A stretch of DNA of 64,000 bases, taken from assembly GCA_050084515.1 (NCBI GenBank), contig CM114274.1, positions 13,268,001 to 13,332,000 of the forward strand. The letters run 5' to 3'. Each line of letters begins with the position of its first letter. The first letter of the stretch is position 1. The notes beneath the pieces were generated by a model. That model worked only from the letters and a program-made list of their open reading frames with translations, was not told the DNA's origin and did not search any database. The position numbers and the translations under genes are program-made. The stretch is from Blasia pusilla. Its lineage: Eukaryota > Marchantiophyta > Marchantiopsida > Blasiales. Shown here piece by piece: positions 35,198 through 45,949 of this stretch.

Positions 35198-35527
35198 TGT
35201 GGAAAGCTGCTAAACAAGCATAGCTGGTGGAAAACGACTCTCTCACACACACACACACATATACACACATCACCATGGAGAACAAAATTTGCAATGAGAG
35301 AATGAGTGGAGACTGGTCCTCTTCTCAATTATATAGGATATGTACAAGCGACCCTAACCCTACCCTTAACCATAGTCTCGAGTTAGACTAACTATGATTA
35401 ACTAACCCTAGTTAAGATAATCGTGCTTAACTGACTAACCAAGATTAAGCTTCCCTACTTCGTGTGAGTACCAATCAGAAAGTGATTCAAGTGTCTCATG
35501 AGCTTGATTGTAACTCAATCTTCAATA
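35198..35527 (-). repeat. 3' LTR of the copia element
   Basis: 330 bp, plus-strand TGTGGAAAGCTGC to CTTCAATA. Includes a CA microsatellite and a CTAACCATAGTCTCGAGTTAG-like inverted motif. Confidence 0.92.
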
Positions 35528-35539
35528 CTCCCCCTCAAG
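35528..35539 (-). promoter_or_regulatory. Polypurine tract of the copia element
   Basis: The minus strand reads CTTGAGGGGGAG immediately before the 3' LTR. Confidence 0.8.
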
Positions 35540-35599
35540 CTCATATCGATATCTCTAACGCCTAAATCTTTTCTAAACATCTCAAACTTATCTCTAGAT

Positions 35600-36000
35600 A
35601 ATGCCTTTGTAAAGATGTCAGCAATTTATTGATCTGTACCTATATACACAAGATCAATTTCTCCTACAAGCACTTTCTCTCTGATGATATGATAGTGCAC
35701 ATCAACATGCTTTGTACGAGCATAAAACACAGGGTTATTAGCAAGCTTGATATTATTAATATTGTCTACATATATTACACTAGGTCCTAAGTTACTAACA
35801 TCAATCTCAACAAGTAATCGATGAAGCCACACCGCCTCACATGTTGCATTGGTTGCTCCTCTGTACTCAGCCTCCGTTGAAGATAAAGCAACTGTAGGTT
35901 GCTTTTTTTAAGACCAACTTATAGTTGTGCTTCCCCAAGTAAATGAATAACCAGATGTGGAGTGTCGATCAGACACGGTTCCTGCCCAATTAGCATCTAA
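35600..36000 (-). pseudogene. copia RNase H
   Basis: Minus frame 35832-35626 reads IYVDNINNIKLANNPVFYAR, TKHVDVHYHIIREKV and GEIDLVYIGTDQ: the copia RNase H C-terminal half. Upstream, AEYRGATNATCEAVWLHRLL-like sequence is readable in pieces. Confidence 0.85.
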
Positions 36001-36105
36001 GAATCCTTGTAATTGAAAACTCGGAGAAGGTTCAAATTGAAACCCGAATTGAATAGAGAATTTCGCATACCGCATAATCCTCCTCACAACATCAAGGTGA
36101 GGTTT

Positions 36106-37302
36106 TTAAGGTGCTTGCATAAATTGGCTCACTAGGCCAACAACATAGCTCAAATCTGGTTTGGTTATAGTTAAATAGATCAAACTTTCAACCATACGCC
36201 TGTATATATTAGAATCTACAAGCAGCTCTCCTTCATCCACTCTTAGCTTCACGCTCTGGCCCAACGCTGTAGAGAATGGCTTACAAGCCGTCATACCATA
36301 TTTTGAAAGCATATGAAGAGCATATTATCGTTGTAGTTACCACATGCTCTGTCCAACCTTGATAAACTCAATACCAAGGAAGTACTTGAGTTCTCCCAAG
36401 TCCTTCATATCAAATCCTCCCAGTAATCAAGAGATCGTCAACATACAACACAATGAGAACTGCATGATCTTGTCCTCTCAAGACATATAACGAAGAGTCA
36501 GAATCACATACCCTAAAACCCAACTCTTGTAGGACGTATGTAATCTTGCCATACCAAGCTTTTGGAGCTTGTTTGAGCCCGTATAGAGCTTTCTCCAACC
36601 TGCAAATGGAGACTTGGGATGCTCGTATCCAGGTGGTTGAGTCATATATACCTCCTCGTATAGATCTCCATTCAAGAAGGCATTCTTGACGTCCATATGA
36701 TGTAATCTCCACTTCTTACTTACTGCAACTGTAACCACTATTCTCGTAGTCGCCATCTTTGCAACAGGGCTAAATTTTTTCTCACAAACAATACCATATT
36801 TTTATGCATAGCCCTTAGCCACCAATCTCGCTTTGTATTTGTTAATTGTACCATCTTGATTGCGCTTGATTTTGTAAACCCATTTGCAACCAATAGCTTC
36901 CTTATCGGAAGGTATATCAACCATCTCTCATGTATGTTGATGTCTTAATACAGCAAGCTCTTCCTCCATAGCTTCAATCCATTCGACTTTACTCGTAGCT
37001 TCTTCAAAACAACTCGGCTCCTGCTCTTGAAGGATAGTCATCATATATGCATGATGTGTCGTAACAAAACCTTCATTGATGAATCTATGAACTGGATTTG
37101 TAACTCTAGTTGATCTATGAAGTTGTTGTTCAGATGTAGATGCCTCTGACACCTGACTCAAGCTCTGACTAGTGTCAACAGACTCAATATGTACTCTTCT
37201 CGTCCATGGACTCACAGATTTAACTGATGAATCTAAGACCTCTCCTAATCCTGCACTAGTACTTGGGGAAGTTGAAGACAATGTCTGTTGGCTTATAGTC
37301 AT
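36106..37302 (-). pseudogene. copia reverse transcriptase
   Basis: Pieces in order: EEATSKVEWIEAMEEELAVL (37302-36928); [18 protein letters not shown] (36756-36478 frame); [14 protein letters not shown] and VLIVLYVDDLLITG with catalytic YVDD (36712-36410 frame); KYGMTACKPFSTALGQSVKL and RRMVESLIYLTITKPDLSY (36312-36106). Frameshifts join these parts. Confidence 0.9.
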
Positions 37303-37484
37303 ATTCTCCCCCTCAACAGATAAGTTTAGAGGTGGAATAGGCTCAAATGGACCAAACCATGACTTTAGCTAATCAAAGACAGCATCCCGACTAATAATAA
37401 GCTGCCTAGAGGATAGAATGTAGCACTTATACCCCTTAGTTCCATCAGCATAGCCAATGAAGATACATCTTTAAGACTTGGGGT

Positions 37485-38389
37485 CTAATTTTTACGTCTC
37501 TCAGAAGGAACATGAGCATAACAGATACAGCCAAATACTTTCAAGAAGGAAAAATCAAGTTTACTTCCTGTGAAGACTTCAAATGGAGTTTTATCATGAA
37601 CTTCTGTTGTTGGAGTTCGGTTGATTAAGAAGACTGTACATGCTACAAACTCTGCCCAATACACCTTAGGCATGTTCTTCTCATTCAGCATATCTCGTGC
37701 CGCTTCAGCAATATGTCGATTCTTCCTTTCAACCACTCCATTTTGTTGTGGAGTGTAACGGCAAGTCACTTGACGTTGGATGTCATTTTGATATAAATAG
37801 TCATCAAAATTTGTTGAAAGATACTCTCCTCCTCCATCACAACGCAATTTTAGAATGTGTTGTCCAGTCTACTTCTCTACTAGAACTCTGATTGTTTGGA
37901 ACACCGAGAATACCTCTATAATTTGGCTTTTAGAAAGTATACCCATATATACCTAGAGAAGTCATCAATAAATGAAACAAAGTACGGGCAACCACTAAGG
38001 CTATGTTGTGATGGTGTTTATACATCACTGTGCATTAACTCCAATATCTTGGATTCTCTTCTACCTTGCTTTGGAAAAGGAAATCGAGCTTGTTTTCCAA
38101 ATTGGCAAGCAAGACATACCTCAATCGTAGCAGGACTTGCTAATTTAGGGAGTCCTATTCCTATATTAGATGATGAAAAACTCTGTAATCTTTGAAGATT
38201 CATATGTCCAATTCTTTTATGCCACACATTTAGATCTGTGACTTGTTGGCTGGTTTGACCATACATTACTGTTTGAATCTCTGGCATAGAAACATCTAAT
38301 TTGAACATTCTACCAGATCTAGTTCCTTTGGCTATCATAGTTTGGTCATCCATTGTTTCAATGAAATAACCATCTGTGTTAAACTTCAC
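37485..38389 (-). pseudogene. copia integrase
   Basis: Frame 38389-38018 holds the GAG-pre-integrase zinc part (WHKRIGHMNLQRLQ, then CLACQFGKQ). Frame 37847-37485 reads RCDGGGEYLS, TPQQNGVVERKNRHI and DKTPFEVFTGSK, with the second Asp and the Glu of DDE present. The first catalytic Asp region (37.85-38.0 kb) is disrupted. Confidence 0.88.
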
Positions 38390-38401
38390 TTGATAACCTT
38401 G

Positions 38402-38686
38402 TTATATTATCTGTCCTACAAATATCAGATTTCTTGCAATGGTAGGAACATAGAGAACATTTCCAAGAGCACAAAGATCATTTGATGCTATTGGAACTTT
38501 ACCGGTATGCGTGATATGATGTTGAGTGTCATCTCGTATGGGCACAATTACAAGATCTTTCACCGGCTCCAAACTACTGAACCATTTAGCTTGTGAGGTC
38601 ATATGATTTGATGCATCAAAGTCAATGTACCAATCTGTTGTCGAGTCTTTCTTGACCATTGCTCCCATATGAAGAGTCATGACCAA
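38402..38686 (-). pseudogene. copia protease
   Basis: WYIDFDASNHMTSQAKWF is the copia protease active-site region; the usual D-S-G-A is here F-D-A after the Asp. ALGNVLYVPTIARNLIFVGQ is the typical end of the domain. Frame of 95 codons ending in a TAG. Confidence 0.85.
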
Positions 38687-38722
38687 GAGATGCTCCGTTT
38701 GTGAATGTTGTTGTTCTTGGTA

Positions 38723-39724
38723 TTACTCTTGCTGTTGTTGCTCCACATAGTTTTGTTGCTGTAAGGCTTTTGTTCTCATATCTGCCTTCTTCTTGAAGCA
38801 AAACTTCGCATAGTGACCCTTTATCCCACAATAATTATAAGATCCAGGGACCCTCTTCTGTTGACCTCGACCCCAACGGTTTCCACCATCACCACCTTGT
38901 GATTGTGTCTCGTATTGGTTCGTAGTTGATTGAGTGATGTTATATTCAATACCTCTTCTTCCATATATTTGATATCCACCATGACCACGAAAGTTTCTGC
39001 CACGACCCCTGCCTCTACTTGATCCATAACCTGCAAATAGCGCACTCTCTTGCATACTAGACGAGCTACTGTTGCCTACTAGGCGCATCTCTTCACTAAT
39101 AAACAAAGGAAGTAACTCTTGAAAGCTTGGATACTTCTCTCCTACAGAGATAGAGGTCTCAAAGGACTTGTAATCCTTTGGAAGGCCTTGAAGAATGAAT
39201 AAAATCAGATCATCATTTTCTATTGTCACTCCAATGCTATTCAATTGATCAACAATATGTCTGATACTCAGAATATAATCATTGATGCTCTACGATCCTT
39301 TCCTCACTTTGTTCAATTGTTGTTTAAATTTAAGCTTTCTCGCCTTTGTAGATATCTGGAACAACTTTTCCAATGCATCTCAGGTCTTCTCCGGAGTATA
39401 TCAACATCTTGGATGTGACCAATCATTCGCGAACTGATCGTTATTGAAATGTAGTGGATTACTTGCCTTGCGCGTTTGTTCCAAGCGCGAACATCCAAGT
39501 CTGTTGAGTCATCTTCTGGCTTGGCTTCATCACCTGTGACAAGCTGCCATAGTTCTTGATCCATGAGAAATTGTTTCTTGCGAAACTTCCTGACATTGTA
39601 ATTCTGCTTGTCTAGCTTCTCGCTTGTGATTGCTCTTGAGGAATACTCCATGATAAATGATTTCACTCATAAAAACGTAATTCATAGACCAATCGTACAT
39701 AGAAATCGACCTGAAATTTTCCAA
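38723..39724 (-). pseudogene. copia gag
   Basis: Frames 39724-39530 and 39666-39313 give the N-terminal part (LDKQNYNVRKFRKKQFL, DLDVRAWNKRARQ), close to the UBN2/copia gag type. Frame 39244-38723 continues (NDDLILFILQGLPKDYKSFE) with an RGRGRNFRGHGG stretch and the zinc knuckle YCGIKGHYAKFC, whose first Cys is Tyr. Frameshifts near 39.25-39.3 kb. Confidence 0.85.
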
Positions 39725-40128
39725 ATTGATCCATTATATGAAAGAACTAGTCGAAATTGGCCTATAGAGAGCAAACTGCATAACTTTTCTTCACTAATTG
39801 CACTTTCCTACATTGAAATTACTACTGCAGGAGCTTAGAGTATCAAAATCGAGCGATTTTGGATGCGTTGGAAACCTCTTGACAAGCTCTACAAGATGGC
39901 TACAACCAGCCTCAAGCGTCATTCTAGCCCAAAGAGGACCCAAACGGCTGAATCGACCGGGAAAGCCCCAAAAAATGCCTCTAAAGTTTCATCATCGTCA
40001 AAGCTCCACCTGAAATCTGCACCCATTGAACTCTGAATAAAATTTCCTTCTCCCAAACTGAAATTGTGCCTTCTCTTGCCTCTCTTCTCTCTTCAAACAC
40101 CAAGAATTTCAAGTGATGTTCTCCTCCC

Positions 40129-40140
40129 GCTTTGATACCA
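40129..40140 (-). other. Primer-binding site of the copia element
   Basis: The minus strand reads TGGTATCAAAGC directly after the 5' LTR: complementary to the initiator Met tRNA 3' end with one mismatch. Confidence 0.88.
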
Positions 40141-40452
40141 TGTGGAAAACTACTAAACAAGCATAACTGGTGGAAAACGACTCACACACACACACACCAC
40201 CATGGAGAACGAAATTTGCAATGAGAGAATGAGTGGAGGCTGGTCCTCTTCTCAATTATATAGGATATGTACAAGCAACCCTAACCCTATCCTTAACCAT
40301 AGTCTCGAGTTAGACTAACTATGATTAACTAACCCTAGTTAAGATAATCGTGCTTAATTGACTAACCAAGATTAAGCTTCCCTACTTTGTGAGAGTACCA
40401 AATGTAGCAATTCACGTGTCTCATGAGCTTGACTGTAACTCAATGTTCAATA
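40141..40452 (-). repeat. 5' LTR of the copia element
   Basis: 312 bp, plus-strand TGTGGAAAACTAC to GTTCAATA; matches the other LTR throughout, apart from a shorter CA run and scattered changes. Confidence 0.92.
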
Positions 40453-40457
40453 TTACG

Positions 40458-41805
40458 CACATGGTCCTTCCAAACCATACCATCACGTCCCTCCAATAAG
40501 AGAATACCATATGGCAAAACCTCACGCACTCTCAAGATGGTGCGTCCTGCGGTCATATCCAACGTCATCGATACCGTTTGCTGCAAGTAGACATAGTCTC
40601 CCTGATGAAACCTCCAGATAGTCGGTCAATAACCACCTCCCCGAAGAGTTGCATACCTCAACGTATCTCAATGTTGCGCAATCGCCAAGTTCTCAAAATA
40701 CCATGCGCATCACTCTCCTAAACAACTCTGCCCTCTAAGAACATGAACGCATCCATACATTAGGGTCATCAAGGTTTAACATCTCACCAACATCTCAAAA
40801 AATGGCCATAGGTAAATCCAGCTCTCGGCCATATATAAAGGCCAACAAGTACTGCGAGAAAGATGCTAAGGATGACTCCCTGCTAAATTTGTATCCCATC
40901 GCCAACCACGGCAACTAGAGGTCCCAATCTCCTAGGTGACCTCTATGCAAGCCATACTTAAGTAAACCTCTCTTCACCGCCTACACAACCCTCTCCGCTA
41001 GTCCATCCGCCTCAGGATGATCTCACAGAGTGGTGCGGTGGTTGATCAGCACCTAATCACACAAGGCTTGAAACTCCCCGTGAAACTCCGTACCCTAGTG
41101 TGTCAACATCTTAGCTAGCGGGCCGTAATGACTCAACATTCGATCTAGGAAGGCACACGCTACTCCCTCACTCGCTTTGTCAGGCAATGCAACCAACTCT
41201 ATCCATTTTGAGAAGTGCTCGACCATCACCAACACACAACAACTATGGCACTCGATCAATAGTAAAGGTCTTGCAAAATCCAAACTCCATCTATAGCCTA
41301 AATCCATGATCAAAAGTGGATGCAATTGAGGAGTCAAGTCATTGAACAATGCTTGAACCTGATCACACACCATACACCTAGCAACAAACTACTGAACGTC
41401 AATCTGCATGCCTCGCCACCAATAGTGTATCTACAGCAAGATGTACATGCGCTTCACTCCAAAATGACCCTACTCCTCATGGGCATGATATTCCAAATGT
41501 GCTCTTTATGAAGGACTAGGAACTACACATACTCTACCATCCTCCCAAACTTGCAACACATATGTCCCTTCCCACTGGAACTATCTAGCTTGATGTAGGA
41601 TCCGATTCTGCTCTCTAGCACCCACTACGCTTACGAGACTGCCAATTGTAGTACGCAAGTGCTCCAAGACTACTCCATCCTCATGAATATCTCGGCCACA
41701 TGTCATCCTCTAACTGGCCTATGGATGTAAGGACTCTCCATTAGACCTTGCCATCATCCCCTGAATCTGGCTCTCCATAGCCAGCAAGCCCAAATAGACT
41801 GACGC
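40458..41805 (-). mobile_element. Copy C, integrase part (other side of the copia insertion)
   Basis: Reverse complement of copy A from about 27.95 to 29.29 kb: the end of RNase H, the zinc domain and the integrase core. Frame 41373-41095 reads LGYRWSLDFARPL, VLVMVEHFSKWIELVALPDK and LSHYGPLAKML, closely matching copy A. Homology ends near 41805, so RT, the methyltransferase and gag are missing. Multiple stops. Confidence 0.8.
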
Positions 41806-42974
41806 CAAGGTTCCACGTAAACAAATAAGTGTGTCGATGGAACAAACATGTCTAGACTTGACCAGGGACATGGAAAACCGATCATGAGAACCAATTTTTT
41901 TGGCGCCCGAGTCAACCGTGCATGTTGCCTCCCCCCCCCCTTCCCCGCACGAACCGGTGGGGGCTTAAATGAAGGGTGGGGGCCACGATGCGGGTTAGGA
42001 TGTGGGCCACAATCGTGACGTGCCATGCAAGCAAGCTCAGCGCGGGTGGCATATGGGCGACGCAGGCTCTAAGGCACGAGCTTCGCGAGCTAGGGCGTCA
42101 GCCATGGCAACGCCGCGTGCGGGCTAGTTGCGGGCCCAAGAGTCCGTACGCGGGGTATTTTCCGGCCCTGGAGCCTGCAAGCCAGGGGATTGTGGGCCGG
42201 CCTGGTGGTTCTAGTGGGGAATTAAATGGTATTGTCTAGGGGTAGGGTGATTGAAAACTTAAGAGGTTGGAGTGGTGTTGTTGTAGTAGAGGATATGTTA
42301 GTTAGAAATGAGAGTAATTGAAGAATTGGGCATAGTAGTGGTGAAGAGAGGAAGGAGAATGTTAAAATAAATTTGAATAAGATGGTTGTATTGAAAAATA
42401 GGTTTGTTGGAAATTTAGAGTTGGTAAAGAAGTTAGAATAGGTCAAAAAGGAATCTAATAGGAAAACAAAATCAGATTTGTTAAATGAAAATTAGTCACA
42501 AAATCCAAAATGGGATTTCATGGAATACATAACCTCTTAAGTGGAGATGGTTTAGTAACCAATTGTAAGTGGGGATAGTTGATTTGGGGAGTTAGAAGGG
42601 TTCATTCTCTTCCTTCCATCCTCTCCTATATAAACTTGCTCATTTTTTGTATATCCTCACAATCTCATTCCTCCCTTCATGTCTCTCTCTCTCTCTCTCT
42701 CTCCCTCTCTATTCTTTTGTGGAAGTTTTTTTCTCCATAGATAGTTGAACTTGATAAGTGAGAATAAATTTTGCCCCTAGAAAACCCTAATAATTTAAGG
42801 TATTTCGGTTATCTAGGTTAGCATATTGATCTTTCTTGTTCATAATGAGTGTTCCAAGTTTGTTATTGGAGCATTCACTAATAATATTTGGTGTAATTTG
42901 CATATATTTTATTGGTCGATATATCCTACTATTGACATAGGAAATTATCCAAATATTGTTAGTGTCTGCATATA
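41806..42974. other. Spacer: GC-rich then AT-rich, no supported gene
   Basis: 41900-42250 is GC-rich with a C10 run at 41931-41940; 42250-42960 is AT-rich with a CT microsatellite at 42682-42708. Open frames here are short and unrecognised. The last 250 bp may be the 5' flank of the hAT relic. Confidence 0.4.
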
Positions 42975-45437
42975 ATGATGACCAAAGCCAGAGAACTTCA
43001 ATACATCCTGAAGGAACATTGGAAAGAAGTACACATGGAACGTGGAACATCAATCAGATGGCAGTGCAAGTATTGTTCCTATTCTATGAAAACCTATCAT
43101 AGCACGAGAATGGTGGAGCATTTTACACGAGAGAGACAAAAGACAAAGGATGGGAATCAGGATGCCCATCATGCCAAATTATCTGTGAAGGTCCCTCCTA
43201 GCGTGCAACGGGATCTCCGAAACAAGGTACTTGTGGGAATGGACAAAGAAGGGAAGTGAGACCTTTGAGTGAAGTGGAAGTGACGACTCTGTTACAGATA
43301 GGTTTGCAATAGACTTGAAATAGTATTTATGTTGTGCCCAATGTTGATGGGCTTGCGGACATGCCACCGTGTGACAATCTCGAGGAATGTAGAGGAGTTG
43401 CTGGGCCCATTTGAGGGAGTAGTAGTTATGGGAAGAAGCAAGCCGATCTGAGGGATTCTTACAACATCTAAGGAATAGAAGTTATAAATGACATGTAGGC
43501 AAATTATTTCTACAAATTTGGAATACCATTCAACGTAATACGGCAAGATGCTTTCAAAGAAGCAATATTGGCAATAACAAAGGTGAAGGGTTACTCTTGT
43601 CTTAGTTATAATTTGTTGCACACCACCTTATTTGAGAAACATATGGAGAAGGTGAAGGGAAAGGTGGATGGCATATTAGATAATTTTAATTTGGGGGCCA
43701 CGATCATCACGAATTCTTGGACTAATATGAGGAGCGAGTCTTTAGTGAACATCATGGTCTCGTGTCCACAAGGTGATCATGATTGAGTCGGTAGACACCA
43801 AGGGAGAATCCCAAATGGCAGAATGGTTGGTAGGTCATATAGAAAGGACTATCATGCGCATTGGTCCAAAGATTGTGTCGTAACATTTGACAGACAACTT
43901 TGACAATGGGCGAGCAGCAAGGAAACTTATCAAAGCAAAGTTTCCTCATATTCTTTGGGGTGGATGTGTATAACATTCTCTTAAGTCTTGATCTAGTCTA
44001 CAAAAGAGTGGGGTAAATGGCCTTGGATAGACAAGATTTTTGCACAAGCTTGTGAGATGGTAGTATTTGTGAAGACTAGAACTTAGATGATGGCCAAATT
44101 CATGGAAACCATTCTAGTGAAGAGACGATTATTACGTCTTGCAAACACATACTTTGCTATAAAATTTACCATGACGGGAAGCGTTTTAGAATTGAGGGAG
44201 ACGTTCCATGCCATGGTTGTCACAAATGCTTCAAATTTAGCGAGTATTTCAATGGGAGGGATGCAAGGCCAAAGGAGAAGTCATGAGAGATTGAGACTAT
44301 TGTGGCCAATCACGATTTTTTGGATAGACGGTGAGGAGTTTTTTGTTGCGGCTCAACCAACAATTATTTTTTTGAAAGAGTATGATGGCCATAAAGCAAT
44401 GACGGGGCATATTTATCGCCGTATATTTAAGATAATGGAAGAGATTCATTCTTTTCTTGTAACTCCATGGCTCGGTATGGATGGAAGGTGTCACAATTTT
44501 TTGTGATAATGTCTAGAGCTACAGAAATGGTCGATGTTATTTTTAGGCGGTGGGAACTTATCCACAACAAGTTACATGTAATAGGCTACATTCTTGCCCC
44601 TTACAATCTTCTTCATATCGTTCAAGACGTCACTTCAAATTTTGAGTGCATGAGAGATTTCAAACAATATCTGAAACTTTATGCGAAGGGGGTGCATGGC
44701 CTCAATGTCACTAAGGCTAATTCTTATGTAGGTACTTGCTTGCGAGAGTTGGGCAATATTGTGAACCATCATGAACTATTTTTGGATGAGTTTGGTAGGA
44801 AGTCGTTGATTCACTTGGCCCCTTTGATTGGTGGAGTATGCACGGTCAAGATGCACCAACATTGTGCTTTGTGGCTAACTCCATATAAGCTAGCACAAGT
44901 GGTTTCTTCCTCTTCAACGGAGAGAAATTGGATTAGTTCTAGTTTTATCCACAACAAGCATATGAATGTATTGACCAACGAGCATGCCAAGGATTTGGTG
45001 TACATGTACACAAACTCAAGGTTTTGAGACAAGGGTATTCCTCACAAATCAAGACATGCACTTTTGTACGAGGAATACTTTTCTGAAAGGGATGGACCCA
45101 AACATGCTAGAAGGATAGTAGAAGATGGCAGTGAATTTAGTAACATGCAAGAAACCGTGATGGTAATCATGAAGATAACCTCGATTTTCAGGATCAGGAC
45201 CTAGAGGATATGGATGTGATATGTGGAATTGATGGCATCGAAGAGAGGGAGGATACTCATATCCGCAACACTTCAAACTTGGTCATCAAGGGGTATGGAA
45301 GAGACAAAGATGATGATGAAATGGAACATTGGATTCGAGAGCACGAGAAAGAGCAACAACGGAGGACTTCAAGAGAAGCAAATCTGCCTAGCACACTCCT
45401 AACAAAACCTACAACCCTCAAATTGTTGCACGTGTAG
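42975..45437 (+). pseudogene. hAT-superfamily transposase relic (BED finger, DUF659, hAT dimerisation domain)
   Basis: Cut-and-paste DNA transposase or a domesticated relative. The frame from 42975 reads WQCKYC, then HSTRMVEHF, a BED-like zinc finger. 43568-43786 has ATIITNSWTNMRSESLVNIM, typical of DUF659. 44087-44506 has ANTYFAIKFTMTGSVLEL and FWIDGEEFFVAAQP. 44467-45027 ends in SSSSTERNWISSSFIHNKH, then LTNEHAKDLVYMYTNSR, the hAT C-terminal dimerisation motif. An acidic tail follows (45204-45437). At least three frame changes and stops. Terminal inverted repeats and an 8-bp target duplication were not found. Confidence 0.82.
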
Positions 45438-45949
45438 GAATCAAAATTATTCCACTGAGTCTAGTGAACCTATGCGGAATTCTCCTCCATAATCTTTAAG
45501 CATTGAAACATTGGACTTAGTTAATGAGCCTAATGATAATGATATTCTCATACCTATTGTTGCAAACTCTCAACCCATCCATCATGGCATAGATAGTTTG
45601 AACATTTCCTCAAATGATGAAACAACTGTTATAGGAAATTGTTGCCAATCCATCTAACTTTGTACTCTTGAGCCGCCAAATTACCGCTGAAATCTTAATC
45701 CACGGGATCCAACCATAGACCTAGACTAGTAGAGTAATTAGTGACTTTAGTGAAACAGATTAGTAAATAGTTACAGCAAACTTGTTTTGTGTTGACCATT
45801 GTAAGAATGCCATTTTTATGACAATCTCGCTAATAAAGCTATGATTTTTATATTGATGTTCAAATTGGAAAGTGTGATTTTGTGGGATGAAGATTTTATT
45901 GCACATTGTGTTTAAAATATATATTCTATGCAAAAAATTTAGAAAATGG
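45438..45949. other. 3' flank of the hAT relic, no feature seen
   Basis: AT-rich DNA between the transposase end and the tandem array. No open frame or structure of note. Confidence 0.4.

Larger units (their letters stand above)
35198..40452 (-). mobile_element. Near-complete Ty1/copia element inserted in copy C
   Basis: 5255 bp. LTRs at 35198-35527 and 40141-40452. Target duplication TTATG (35193-35197) / TTACG (40453-40457), one mismatch. PBS 40129-40140, PPT 35528-35539. Internal order on the minus strand is gag, protease, integrase, RT, RNase H, the copia order. The LTRs differ at roughly 5% of sites by eye, and most frames carry stops, so this is an old insertion. Confidence 0.93.
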
